From Nocardioides jiangsuensis (GTDB lineage: Bacteria; Actinomycetota; Actinomycetes; Propionibacteriales; Nocardioidaceae): 64,000 nucleotides of DNA. The notes beneath the pieces are model-generated. The model saw nothing but the letters and a program-made list of their open reading frames with translations. It did not search any database and had not been told where the DNA came from. Positions 27,246 through 36,191 of the stretch are shown piece after piece. The DNA is taken from contig NZ_JAIEZQ010000002.1 in the NCBI RefSeq assembly GCF_019679455.1, positions 1,302,001 to 1,366,000 of the forward strand, in the 5' to 3' direction. The position numbers and the translations under genes are program-made. Numbering within the stretch: position 1 is the first letter of the stretch; each line of letters begins with the position of its first letter.

Positions 27246-28463
27246 ATGACCACCACGTACGACGTCGTCGTCGTCGGCGCCCGCGTCGCCGGCGCCTCCA
27301 CCGCCCTGCTGCTCGCGCGGGCCGGCCTCCGGGTCGCGCTCGTGGACCGCGCCGCCTACGGCAGCGACACCGTGTCCACGCACGGCCTGATGCGCGCCGG
27401 CGTCCTCCAGCTGTCCCGGTGGGGGGTCCTGCCGGACCTGGTCGCCGCCGGCACACCGCCCGTCCGGCGGACCCTCTTCCACTACGCGGACGGCGACTCC
27501 GTGCAGGTCTCGATCCGGCCGAGCCCGGGAGTCGACGCGCTGTACGCGCCCCGCCGGCACCTGCTGGACCGGATGCTCGTCGACGCGGCGGCCGCGGCCG
27601 GCGCCGAGGTGCACCACGGCGTCACCGTCACCGGCCTGCTCGAGGCGGACGACGGGCGGGTCGCCGGGGTCCGCCTGAGCGACCCGCAGGGCACCCCCCG
27701 CGTGCTGCGGAGCCGGTTCATCGTCGGTGCCGACGGGATCCGCTCGGTCGTGGCCGACGAGGTCCGGGCCGCTGTCGAGCGGAGGGGGACGTCGGCCGGG
27801 GCAGTGCTCTACCGCTACCACGCGGGCGTGGACGCCGCCGGCTACGAGTGGGCCTACGGCCCCGGGACGGCGGCGGGGATGATCCCGACCAACGACGGTC
27901 TGACCTGTGTCTTCGTCTCCACCACGCCCGAGCGGATGCGGACGCTGCGCCGTGGTGGCGCGGAGGCGGCGTTCGACTCGCTGTTCGCCGTCGCCGCGCC
28001 GGACCACGTGTCCCGGCTACGGGCCTCCGAGCCCACCGGACGGATGCACGGGTGGGGCAGGGTCCCGGGGTTCGTGCGCCGGTCCTGGGGGCCGGGATGG
28101 GCGCTGGTCGGCGACGCCGGCTACTTCAAGGACCCGATCACCGCCCACGGGATCACCGACGCCCTGCGCGACGCGGAGCTCCTCGCCGACGCGGTCGTCG
28201 AGGCGGCGGCGGGAGCGGTGCCGGAGGACGTGGCGCTGGCCGGCTACCAGGCTCGCCGCGACGCGCTCTCACGCCGGCTGTTCGAGGCCACCGAGAGGAT
28301 CGCGGCCTACGACTGGGACCTGCTCACGGTGCGCCGGCTCCTGCGGGAGGTCAGCTCGGCGATGACCGACGAGGTGGAGACGCTCGAAGGGCTCCCGGTT
28401 CGCCACGAAAGCGCCGGAATCGCCCCGGGCATCCGACCTGACAGGGCCCTCGCCCGGGAGTAA
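27246..28463 (+). CDS. FAD-dependent oxidoreductase (PHBH-fold, geranylgeranyl reductase/hydroxylase type)
   Basis: A 405-residue flavoprotein of the p-hydroxybenzoate hydroxylase fold. The N-terminal GARVAGASTALLLARAG motif, the ADGIRSVV segment and the C-terminal GDAGYFKDPITAHGITDAL (FAD ribityl-binding GD motif) are seen. GAGGTGA at the end of the previous gene lies 5 nt before ATG 27246, so translation is coupled. Such enzymes hydroxylate or reduce aromatic or polyene compounds; nothing here fixes the substrate. The SARP-type regulator begins 1 nt after its stop. Confidence 0.87.
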   Translation: MTTTYDVVVVGARVAGASTALLLARAGLRVALVDRAAYGSDTVSTHGLMRAGVLQLSRWGVLPDLVAAGTPPVRRTLFHYADGDSVQVSIRPSPGVDALYAPRRHLLDRMLVDAAAAAGAEVHHGVTVTGLLEADDGRVAGVRLSDPQGTPRVLRSRFIVGADGIRSVVADEVRAAVERRGTSAGAVLYRYHAGVDAAGYEWAYGPGTAAGMIPTNDGLTCVFVSTTPERMRTLRRGGAEAAFDSLFAVAAPDHVSRLRASEPTGRMHGWGRVPGFVRRSWGPGWALVGDAGYFKDPITAHGITDALRDAELLADAVVEAAAGAVPEDVALAGYQARRDALSRRLFEATERIAAYDWDLLTVRRLLREVSSAMTDEVETLEGLPVRHESAGIAPGIRPDRALARE

Positions 28464-28464
28464 C

Positions 28465-31400
28465 GTGACGTCGTTCCATCGAGATCGGGCCTTCCGCATG
28501 CACGTGCGCATCGACATGCTCGGGGGATTCTCGGTGACGGTCGACGACGTCGCCGTACCGGACGACGCCTGGAGCCGCCGCCACGCGGCCGGCCTGGTCA
28601 AGCTGCTCGCCCTGGCCCGCGGCCGGCGGCTGCACCGGGAGCAGGTGGTCGACGCCCTCTGGCCCGACCTCTCCCTCGACGCCGCCGGGCCCCGGCTGCA
28701 CAAGGCCGCCCACTACGCGCGCCGCGCGTTCGGCGAGCAGGCCCACACGCTGGTGCTCCGCCACGACCTCGTGACCCTGCTGCCGGACGCCGAGGTCGTC
28801 GTCGACGCCGTCGCCTTCCGCGCCGAGGCCGAGGCGGCGCTGGCCGAGGCGTCCGTCGAGCGCGGACGGAGCGCGCTGGCGGCGTACGCCGGTCCGCTGC
28901 TGCCCGACGACGTCTACGAGCCGTGGACCGAGGAGCCCCGCCAGTCGCTCACGGCGCTGCGGGTGGAGCTGCTCCGCCGCACCGGGCGGTGGGAGGAGCT
29001 CCTCGAGGACGACCCGGCCGACGAGCAGGCGCACCTCGCGGTCGCCCAGGCGTACGTCGACCGCGGCGACGTGCGCGCAGCACTGCGCCAGCTCGAGCGG
29101 ATGGACCAGGCCCTGCGCCGCGAGCTGGGCACCGCACCGGGCCCGGCGGCGGAGGCGCTGCGACGGTCGCTGCTCGAAGCGCCCGCCACCCCGGCACGGG
29201 CGGCCCCCGCTCCCACGGGCGGGCACCGGCTCGTCGGCCGGCGCGACGTCGGCGACCTCCTCCGGGAACGGCTGGTCCGGGCCGACACGGGCCGGGGGAG
29301 CACCGTGCTGGTCACCGGACCGCCCGGGGTCGGCAAGTCCTCGGTGCTCGACCTGGCCGTCGCGCTCGCCGACCGTGGCGGGTGGCGGACCGGACGCGGC
29401 AGCGCCTCCGCGATCGAGGGCTCCTGGCCCTACGCCCCGGTGCTCGAGGCGCTCGGCGACCTGTGTCGCAGGCACCCGTCCCTGCTCGACGGGCTGGACG
29501 ACAACTACCGCCACGAGCTCGACCGCGCCCTGTCCGCGCGCGAGGTCAGCTGGAGCGGCGAGTCGGCGCACCAGCGGCTCTTCGTGGCCGCCGCCGAGCT
29601 GCTCCGCCTCGCCTCGGCAGGTCACGGGCTGCTGCTCGTGGTCGACGACCTGCACGAGGCAGACCAGGCCTCGCTGCGGCTGCTGCACTACCTCGCCCGC
29701 TGCGCGCTGGACGAGCGGGCGGTGCTGGCCCTGGCGCACCGGACCGGCGGGGGCGAGGCCCTCGAGGAGATGCAGGCCAGCCTGGTGAGCCGGGGCATCG
29801 GGAGCCGGGTGGAGCTGGCCCCGCTGGGGCGGGCCGCCACGCGACGCCTGCTGGCGCAGCGGTTCCCCGCCCTCGACGAGGAGGCCGCCGACCGGATCTG
29901 GGACCTCAGCGGCGGCCTCCCCTTCACCGCGCTCGAGCTGGCGCGCGCGGAGGTCGAGGGTCGGCCGGCGAGCGTCGGCGCGGCCGGCGTGGGGGCGGCG
30001 CTGCCCCGCGCGGTGCGGCGCACGTTCGCCCGCGTTGCGATGCTCGGGTCGGCCTTCACCACCGACGAGCTGCTCGCCGTCGCCGGGGTGGACGAGGAGG
30101 AGGCGTACGGGCACCTGGAGGTCGCGCTGACGGCACTCGTCGTGGAGCCGGCCGACACCGGCTACCGGTTCCGCCACGCGCTGGTCCGCGAGGGGCTGCT
30201 GGGCTCGGTGCCCGTGCACGAGCGGGCCGCGGCGCGGCAGCAGGTCGCCGAGCGGCTCGCGGGGCTCGGCGCCGCCCCGGCCCGGGTGGCCCACCAGTTC
30301 CTGGCCGCCGGGCAGCCGGAGCGGGCGATCCCCTACGTGCTCCCGGCGGTGGAGACAGCCGGTGCCCTGGGGGCCTACCGGGACGCGCTGGCCCTGGTCG
30401 ACGCCGTCCGGGCGCACGCCACCGGCGAGGACCTGGCCCGGCTGCTGGCGCGGCGCGGGGACCTCCTCATGGCGCTGGGCGACCCCGACTCGGTCCGCGC
30501 CTACCGGGAGGCGGTCCCGGTGACCTCGGGGACCCGGCAGCGACTGGTCCGGGCCAGGCTCGCGCGCGCGGCCTGCTTCGGCGGGGACTTCGACACGGCG
30601 CGCGCGGCCCTGGCGGGCCTCGAGCTCGAGGGCGACGCCGCCGACGGGCCGATCCTGCTGGCGCGGGGGAACCTGTCCTACTTCACCGGCGACGTCGACG
30701 CCGCCTGGGACGCGGCCTCCGCCGCCCGTCGGATCCTGCTGACCCCCGACGACCCCTGGCACTACGTCGACCTCATCGCGCTGCAGGGGCTGATCGCGCA
30801 CCAGCGCGGCGAGTGGTTCGAGCGGTTCCGCCTGGAGCTGCGGCGTACCCAGGGCAGCGCCGGGCTGGCCACCGCCCTGTTCGACGCCCACCTGTGCGTC
30901 GCCGAGTACCTGCTCTACGGGCCGGTCCCGTACCCGGAGGTGATCGAGCTCGCCGAGGGACTGCGCCGCCGGGCGTCCCACTTCGGCGCCCTGCGCGGCG
31001 TCGCCTTCGCCACCGCCCTGATCGGGGAGGCGGCGCTGCTGATGGGCGACCTCGACCTGGCCGAGCGCGAGCTGCAGGAGGCGGTCGACCTGCACCGCGA
31101 CGCCGACGCGTCCGCCGGCGAGGCGCACAGCCTCCAGCGGCTGGCCGAGGTCCGGCTGGCCCGTGGCGATCGCGAGGGGGCGCAGCGGCTGCTCCAGCGT
31201 GCGCTGCCGCTGGCCCGGTGGTCGGTGATCGGCATGCACCTGCTCCAGCGCATCTACGGGACGATGATCGCCGCCGCGCCCGACCCGTGGGCGGCCCGGG
31301 CCGCGGTGGACAAGGCGGAGGCCACGATGGGGGAGACCGACGCGTGCCCCTTCTGCGACGTGATGCTCGCGGTGCCGGCCAGCATCGCCTGCGCCGCCGT

Positions 31401-31653
31401 CGACGACCTCGCGGGCGCGCGCCGGCACCTGGCGGTGGCCGAGGCGTCGGCGGCCCGCTGGGACGGAAGCGCCTGGGACGCGGCCGTGCTCGAGGCCCGC
31501 GCCCACCTGGCCCGCGCCGAGGGCCGGACCATGGAGTCCGAGGCCATGCTCGACGAGGCGGGCCGGCTCTTCGCCGCCTCCGGACACCCCCTCGACGCGG
31601 AGCGCTGCGCCCGCGCCCGGCGGGGCGCCGAGGTGGCCCGTACGGGGGCCTGA
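28465..31653 (+). CDS. SARP/BTAD-AAA-TPR transcriptional regulator (AfsR-like, large)
   Basis: A 1062-residue regulator. An N-terminal winged helix (about 12-105) and BTAD domain (about 110-230) are followed by a STAND-type NTPase with Walker A GPPGVGKSS (285-293) and Walker B LLLVVDDLHEAD (Asp394-Asp395), then TPR-like helices to the end. No LuxR helix-turn-helix is visible at the C-terminus. GTG 28465 follows the previous stop by 1 nt; ATG 28498, which begins MHVRIDMLGGF, is an equally good start by homology. It closes the OsmC-flavoprotein run and may control it; a CPFCD motif near residue 957 could be a redox or metal site. Confidence 0.87.
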   Translation: MTSFHRDRAFRMHVRIDMLGGFSVTVDDVAVPDDAWSRRHAAGLVKLLALARGRRLHREQVVDALWPDLSLDAAGPRLHKAAHYARRAFGEQAHTLVLRHDLVTLLPDAEVVVDAVAFRAEAEAALAEASVERGRSALAAYAGPLLPDDVYEPWTEEPRQSLTALRVELLRRTGRWEELLEDDPADEQAHLAVAQAYVDRGDVRAALRQLERMDQALRRELGTAPGPAAEALRRSLLEAPATPARAAPAPTGGHRLVGRRDVGDLLRERLVRADTGRGSTVLVTGPPGVGKSSVLDLAVALADRGGWRTGRGSASAIEGSWPYAPVLEALGDLCRRHPSLLDGLDDNYRHELDRALSAREVSWSGESAHQRLFVAAAELLRLASAGHGLLLVVDDLHEADQASLRLLHYLARCALDERAVLALAHRTGGGEALEEMQASLVSRGIGSRVELAPLGRAATRRLLAQRFPALDEEAADRIWDLSGGLPFTALELARAEVEGRPASVGAAGVGAALPRAVRRTFARVAMLGSAFTTDELLAVAGVDEEEAYGHLEVALTALVVEPADTGYRFRHALVREGLLGSVPVHERAAARQQVAERLAGLGAAPARVAHQFLAAGQPERAIPYVLPAVETAGALGAYRDALALVDAVRAHATGEDLARLLARRGDLLMALGDPDSVRAYREAVPVTSGTRQRLVRARLARAACFGGDFDTARAALAGLELEGDAADGPILLARGNLSYFTGDVDAAWDAASAARRILLTPDDPWHYVDLIALQGLIAHQRGEWFERFRLELRRTQGSAGLATALFDAHLCVAEYLLYGPVPYPEVIELAEGLRRRASHFGALRGVAFATALIGEAALLMGDLDLAERELQEAVDLHRDADASAGEAHSLQRLAEVRLARGDREGAQRLLQRALPLARWSVIGMHLLQRIYGTMIAAAPDPWAARAAVDKAEATMGETDACPFCDVMLAVPASIACAAVDDLAGARRHLAVAEASAARWDGSAWDAAVLEARAHLARAEGRTMESEAMLDEAGRLFAASGHPLDAERCARARRGAEVARTGA

Positions 31654-31943
31654 ACCAGTCCCACCGCAGCGGCGCGCGGTGAGCACCCGGACATGTGGAG
31701 ACCGCCCGCACGACCCCAACCGTCATGTCGTCGGCAGGCACCGCCCCGTGTGCGTGACTCCGGGACCTGCTCGACTCGTACTGGTCAAGGCCGCGTTGGC
31801 GGTCGACCCCCACTTAAGCGCGATTTGCGACGGTGCGCACCTGTTGATCTGTCAACGATCCGAGCGAGTGGTGTGGCGCGGGTCGCCTGTCGCCCCGCGG
31901 GGGGACGCCGTACGCCGTCAGCCGGGTCCGCAGGCCCGTTCGC
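31654..31943. other. intergenic gap between two converging genes
   Basis: 290 bp without a supported gene, between the large regulator and the aminopeptidase on the opposite strand. Short open frames here have no ribosome site or recognisable product. I see no clear hairpin with a T tract. Confidence 0.4.
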
Positions 31944-33365
31944 TCAGTAGCCCTTCGGCTTCTCGGGGACGTAGAGCCACGTGCGGAACAGCCCGTCGAG
32001 CTGCCGGCCGGAGACCCGTTCGGCGAGCTTCTTGAAGTCACCGGTGGTCACGGTGCGCCCGGCGTTCTGCTGGGCCCAGCGGTGCAGGACGGTCAGGAAG
32101 TCGTGGCTGCCGATCCGCATCCGGAGCGCCTGCAGCGCCATCGCGCCGCGGTTGTAGACCGGGAGCGCGAACAGCTTGTTCACCGAGCCGGGGTTCGCCG
32201 GCGGGGTCTTCCAGAAGCCCGACTTCGGGCCGTAGATCTCGTACAGGAAGTCGAACTGCCGCTGCGGGGTGGCCGGCTTGTCGAAGCGCTCGGCGTCCCA
32301 CATCCACTCGGTGTACGTCGCGAAGCCCTCGTTGAGCCAGATGTCCTTCCAGTCCCGCGGCGTCACCGAGTTGCCGACCCACTGGTGGGCGATCTCGTGG
32401 GTGATCAGGTAGCTCGGCGCGCGGAACGGCATGACCGGGCGGCTCTGCGTCTCGAGCGCGTAGCCGACGTCGATCCGGTCGATGACCATCCCCGAGGACT
32501 GGAACGGGTAGCGGCCGAAGGTGCGCTCGAGGAACCTGATCACGCGGGGCAGCGTGCGCCGGGCCTCGGCCTGCCGCCCGAGCTTGGTGTCGACGAAGGT
32601 GACCAGGGGGATCCGGCCGTGGTCCATCGCGCTGCGGAACATGCGGTACCTGCCGATGGAGACGGTGGGCAGGTACGGCGCCATGGGGTCGGCCTCGCGC
32701 CACTTCCAGGTGGTGCGGGTGTCCCCGACGTCGCGACCCGCGAACCTGCCGTTCGAGGCGGCCATCAGCCGGTTCGGCACCTCGACGTCGATGGCGTACG
32801 TCGCCTTGTCGCGGATCGTGTTGTTGACCGGGAACCACGTCTCGGAGCCGAGCGGCTCGGACAGGGCGGTCGCGCCGTCGGAGGTGGAGAGCCAGCCGGT
32901 CTTGCCGAGCTGCTGGCTGACCCGGGCCGAGGGCTTGCCGGAGTAGCTGACCGTCGTCTGGAAGGTCTGCCCCTTGGCGATGTCGACCGGCGGGTCCACG
33001 GTCATCTCGGCGCCGTCGCGGCGCACGGTGGCGGGCTGCCGTACGTCGCCGACCTTCACGGTCACGCCGTCCACGGCGAAGCCGCGCAGCTCGAGGTTGA
33101 AGCGGGACAGGTTCTGCGTGGCCACCGCGGTCACGGTGGTCCTCGCGTCGACCGTGCGGGAGTCGGCCCGCCAGGAGAGGTCGATGTCGTAGTGCCGAGC
33201 GTCGTACCCGCCGTTGCCCCAGGCCGGGAGGATCGAGTCGCCGGAGCCCGTGGACCCGGGGGAGCCGGTCGGCTCCAGCGCCCCGGCGGAGCCGCCGGAC
33301 AGGCCCAGGAGGGTCAGGGCCACAGCCGTCGAGGTGAGGGCGCGGGACACGGGACGTGAGTGCAC
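31944..33365 (-). CDS. secreted M1 family zinc metallopeptidase
   Basis: A 473-residue exported aminopeptidase-type enzyme. A signal peptide covers about residues 1-30 (SRALTSTAVALTLLGLSGG, then AGA). The M1 zinc site HEIAHQWVGN and the third ligand Glu in WLNEGFATY, 18 residues on, are intact. The substrate-binding GAMEN motif is replaced by GYALETQSRP, as in other secreted actinobacterial M1 enzymes. GTG 33365 is preceded by CGGAGATC about 6 nt upstream; the longer open frame beyond it lies antisense to the ThrE gene. Full length for the short secreted subgroup. Confidence 0.9.
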   Translation of the reverse strand: MHSRPVSRALTSTAVALTLLGLSGGSAGALEPTGSPGSTGSGDSILPAWGNGGYDARHYDIDLSWRADSRTVDARTTVTAVATQNLSRFNLELRGFAVDGVTVKVGDVRQPATVRRDGAEMTVDPPVDIAKGQTFQTTVSYSGKPSARVSQQLGKTGWLSTSDGATALSEPLGSETWFPVNNTIRDKATYAIDVEVPNRLMAASNGRFAGRDVGDTRTTWKWREADPMAPYLPTVSIGRYRMFRSAMDHGRIPLVTFVDTKLGRQAEARRTLPRVIRFLERTFGRYPFQSSGMVIDRIDVGYALETQSRPVMPFRAPSYLITHEIAHQWVGNSVTPRDWKDIWLNEGFATYTEWMWDAERFDKPATPQRQFDFLYEIYGPKSGFWKTPPANPGSVNKLFALPVYNRGAMALQALRMRIGSHDFLTVLHRWAQQNAGRTVTTGDFKKLAERVSGRQLDGLFRTWLYVPEKPKGY

Positions 33366-33518
33366 GGGGAAGATCTCCGGGACAGAGGACGAGGAACGAA
33401 CCCAGGCTAAGGCCGGGGCGCGGGCCTGGCGAACCGAGCGGGGACGTGAGGAACGACACCCCCGTACGGCCGGTTCCTGGCTGGATGGGCCCCGTCCGGC
33501 ACGACCACAATGGACGCC

Positions 33519-34832
33519 GTGCCGGAGACCAGGGAGATCTACAAGACGCTCGACCTCGCGCTGAGGGTCGGCGAGGTCCTGCTGTCCTCGGGCGCCGGCG
33601 CGGCCGACGTCACCGCCACCATGCTCTCCCTCGCGCACGGCCTCGGGCTGCGCGGCATCGACGTGGACGTGACGTTCACCGCGCTCCAGATGAGCTACCA
33701 GGAGAGCTTCGACGACCCGGCGCTGATCCAGGTCCGCAACGTCCGGCACCGCGACATCGACTACGAGGACCTCACCCAGGTCGACATCCTGATCCAGGAC
33801 GTGCTGAGCGGCGAGATCGACCGCGACGAGGCCCGCCGCCGGCTGGCCAAGATCATCTCGTCCGGACACCGGCTGCCCCGCTGGGCGGTCACGCTGGGCT
33901 GGGGCGTCACCGGGGCCGGCATCGGTTTCCTCCTCGGCGGTGACCTGATCGTGGTCGGCATCGCCTTCCTCGCCGCCTGCGGCATCGACCTGCTCAAGAA
34001 GCGGATGTCCCGCCGCCGGCTCCCCGCCTTCTACCAGCAGGTGGCCGGTGGCCTGCTCGCCACGCTGCTCGCCGTGCTCACCGCGGCGACCGACCTGCCT
34101 GTCGACCCGTCGCTGGTGGTCACCGCGAGCATCATCATGCTGCTGGCCGGGGTCGGCTTCATGGGGGCGGTGCAGGACGCGCTGACCGGCTTCTACATCA
34201 CCTCGGGCGCCCGGATCCTCGAGGCCATGCTGGCCACCGCGGGCATCATCGCCGGGGTGAGCGGCGGGCTGACGGTCGGCACGATGATGGGCGTGGAGCT
34301 CGGCGAGCTCGACCCGGGTGCCGCGGGCTGGTCCTACCTGCCGGTGATGACCTTCGGGGCCGGGCTCAGCGCGGCCGCGTTCGCCTTCGCCTCCTACGCC
34401 CCGGTCCGCTCGCTGCTGCCGATCGCGATGATCGCGGGGCTCGGCGAGGTGATCTTCTACGGGCTCAGCGACCAGTCCGGTCCGGCCTGGGCCGCGGCCA
34501 GTGCCGCGATCGTGATCGGTGTGACCAGCTACGCGGTCGCCGGCCGGGTCCGGGTGCCGCCGCTCGTGGTCGTGGTGCCGGCGATCGTGCCGCTGCTGCC
34601 CGGTCTCTCCATCTACCGCGGGCTCTCGCTGATGTCGGTCGGCGACAGCAGCGGCATCGTCTCGATCGCCACCGCGATGGCCATCGCGATCTCGCTCGCC
34701 TCCGGCGTCATCCTCGGCGAGTACATCGCCCAGCCGCTCAAGCGCGAGGTCCGCCGCCTCGAGGACCGGCTCTCCGGGCCCCGCCTGGTCGGTCCGATCC
34801 GCGCGCGTGCGGTGCGCAGGCAGAAGGTCTGA
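33519..34832 (+). CDS. threonine/serine exporter family (ThrE-like) protein
   Basis: A 437-residue membrane protein. The cytosolic N-terminal half (ThrE N-domain, about 1-115) contains the LLSSGAGAADV segment. About ten hydrophobic segments follow, with the second ThrE_2 domain in the C-terminal third (PAIVPLLPGLSIYRGL). The family exports threonine and serine. GTG 33519 is chosen over ATG 33510 because CACAAT (33506-33511) lies 7 nt before it and overlaps the ATG, fitting the leaderless pattern of other genes in this window. It is convergent with the RNA-ligase gene, with a 10-bp gap. Confidence 0.85.
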   Translation: MPETREIYKTLDLALRVGEVLLSSGAGAADVTATMLSLAHGLGLRGIDVDVTFTALQMSYQESFDDPALIQVRNVRHRDIDYEDLTQVDILIQDVLSGEIDRDEARRRLAKIISSGHRLPRWAVTLGWGVTGAGIGFLLGGDLIVVGIAFLAACGIDLLKKRMSRRRLPAFYQQVAGGLLATLLAVLTAATDLPVDPSLVVTASIIMLLAGVGFMGAVQDALTGFYITSGARILEAMLATAGIIAGVSGGLTVGTMMGVELGELDPGAAGWSYLPVMTFGAGLSAAAFAFASYAPVRSLLPIAMIAGLGEVIFYGLSDQSGPAWAAASAAIVIGVTSYAVAGRVRVPPLVVVVPAIVPLLPGLSIYRGLSLMSVGDSSGIVSIATAMAIAISLASGVILGEYIAQPLKREVRRLEDRLSGPRLVGPIRARAVRRQKV

Positions 34833-34842
34833 GCCCGAAGGC

Positions 34843-35367
34843 TCAGGGGAGGTTCTCCAGCGGGTACTGCGCCCCGGTGCTCGTGTCGATGAGCACGGCG
34901 TGGTCCACCGTCGCCACGATCGGCAGCACGTCGTACACCGCCGACGCCACCGTGGTCAGCTGGTCCAGCCGGGTGCGCGGGGTCAGCGTGCAGTGCGGCA
35001 CCCATACCCCCGGCCGGTAGTGCCGGTGCAGGTCCGCCCCGGTCGACTCCACCGCCTGGACCACCCGCTCCTGCCGTGCCGCGATGTCGGAGGTGACCGC
35101 GGGGACCAGCCAGGTGCGGCTCCGGCGGAACATCCCGAGCGCGTCGAAGTGCAGCGTCATCGGGCCCTCGTCGGGCAGCAGGCCGAGGGTGTCGACGACC
35201 TTCTCGAGGTCGTAGGTGCGGAGCACGGCGTACGACAGGTGCGGGACGTGCCGGCCGTGGGTGTGGCTGAGCAGCGTGGGGACCCCGACGTCCTCGAGGT
35301 GCTGCCACAGCTGGCGCACCGCGTGGTCGCCCCGTGCATCGAACATCAGGCACACCGCGAGCGCCAT
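34843..35367 (-). CDS. 2'-5' RNA ligase/cyclic phosphodiesterase superfamily protein
   Basis: A 174-residue 2H phosphoesterase with both His motifs: HLSYAV near residue 40 and HCTLTP near residue 130. The family acts on 2'-5' linkages or cyclic phosphates in RNA or nucleotides; cellular role unknown. ATG 35367 starts 2 nt after the acylphosphatase stop, so it is the last gene of a three-gene unit (DUF402, acylphosphatase, 2H protein). The longer upstream frame lies within the acylphosphatase gene and is rejected. Confidence 0.82.
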   Translation of the reverse strand: MALAVCLMFDARGDHAVRQLWQHLEDVGVPTLLSHTHGRHVPHLSYAVLRTYDLEKVVDTLGLLPDEGPMTLHFDALGMFRRSRTWLVPAVTSDIAARQERVVQAVESTGADLHRHYRPGVWVPHCTLTPRTRLDQLTTVASAVYDVLPIVATVDHAVLIDTSTGAQYPLENLP

Positions 35368-35369
35368 GG

Positions 35370-35660
35370 TCAGAATCGCACTTCGAACGCGGCGGCCCCG
35401 GTGGGCTCGACCTCGGTGACCTCGACCCGCGAGACCCGGGCGCTCGGCGGTCCGCTGCGGCACCAGTCGACCATCGCGCGTACGGCGTCCTGGTGCCCCT
35501 CGAACAGCGCCGCGACCGACCCGTCCGGCTCGTTGCGGACCCAGCCGGCCACCCGCGCCGTCTCCGCCTCGCGTCGGCAGGTGTCGCGGAAGAACACGCC
35601 CTGGACGCGGCCGTGCACCACGACGGTGCGCGCGACGCGGCTGTTCGGGTCCACCCTCAC
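35370..35660 (-). CDS. acyP: acylphosphatase
   Basis: A 96-residue enzyme hydrolysing acyl phosphates such as carbamoyl or acetyl phosphate. The catalytic Arg lies in VQGVFFRDT and the catalytic Asn in GWVRNEPDGSV, both in canonical context. GTG 35660 overlaps the stop of the DUF402 gene by 4 nt. With the arc pathway in the same window, carbamoyl phosphate is one possible substrate, but there is no direct link. Confidence 0.92.
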   Translation of the reverse strand: MRVDPNSRVARTVVVHGRVQGVFFRDTCRREAETARVAGWVRNEPDGSVAALFEGHQDAVRAMVDWCRSGPPSARVSRVEVTEVEPTGAAAFEVRF

Positions 35661-36172
35661 ATCATGGACTCTCGCAGCACGTCGAGCCATCGCCCCGCGG
35701 TCGCGTGGTCGAAGGGGCCCTCGCGCCGCTCCACCGCCCGGCGGACGTCCTCGCAGGTGGTGACCGCGTGGTCGACGAGCGCGGCGGGGTAGCCGAACCG
35801 GACCCGGTGGTCGGCGAACTCGTCCTCGTCGTCGACCCAGACCCGGCCGGCCCAGCCCCGGATCACGTCGAGGTCGAGGTCGACCATCCGGACGGCGCCG
35901 TCGGCGACGGCCGGGACGGTGGTGATGTCGACGTAGGTGTGGCAGGGCGCCCGCCCGCCCGGCCCGAAGAAGGTGGCGACGTAGCCCGCGCCCGCTGGGA
36001 CGAGTACCACCTGCGGCTCCGTGGTCGTGAACCGCGCCCCGGGCCGGGTCATCGAGGTGCCCTCGGGCAGCCCGAGCCACAGCCCGTGGTCGTCGGCGCC
36101 GAGCCGGACGGCGTCGTACTCCCAGTGCGGCTGCTCACCCCACTTGCCGAAGACCACCCGGACCGCGCTCAC
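35657..36172 (-). CDS. DUF402 domain-containing protein
   Basis: A 171-residue protein with the DUF402 core: YVDITTVP, the VDLDLDVIRGW stretch and the acidic DDEDEFADH metal-binding-like segment. Some DUF402 proteins are nucleoside-phosphate hydrolases; activity here is inferred only from family. GTG 36172 has TAGGAT 6 nt upstream (36179-36184, minus strand), consistent with a leaderless transcript. First gene of the unit with acylphosphatase and the 2H protein. Confidence 0.82.
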   Translation of the reverse strand: MSAVRVVFGKWGEQPHWEYDAVRLGADDHGLWLGLPEGTSMTRPGARFTTTEPQVVLVPAGAGYVATFFGPGGRAPCHTYVDITTVPAVADGAVRMVDLDLDVIRGWAGRVWVDDEDEFADHRVRFGYPAALVDHAVTTCEDVRRAVERREGPFDHATAGRWLDVLRESMM

Positions 36173-36191
36173 GAGCGCATCCTACGAAAGG

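Noticed and set aside
28351-31719. 1122-codon minus-strand frame
   Set aside because: Antisense shadow of the SARP-ATPase gene, which has clear Walker motifs; no domain recognised in the shadow.
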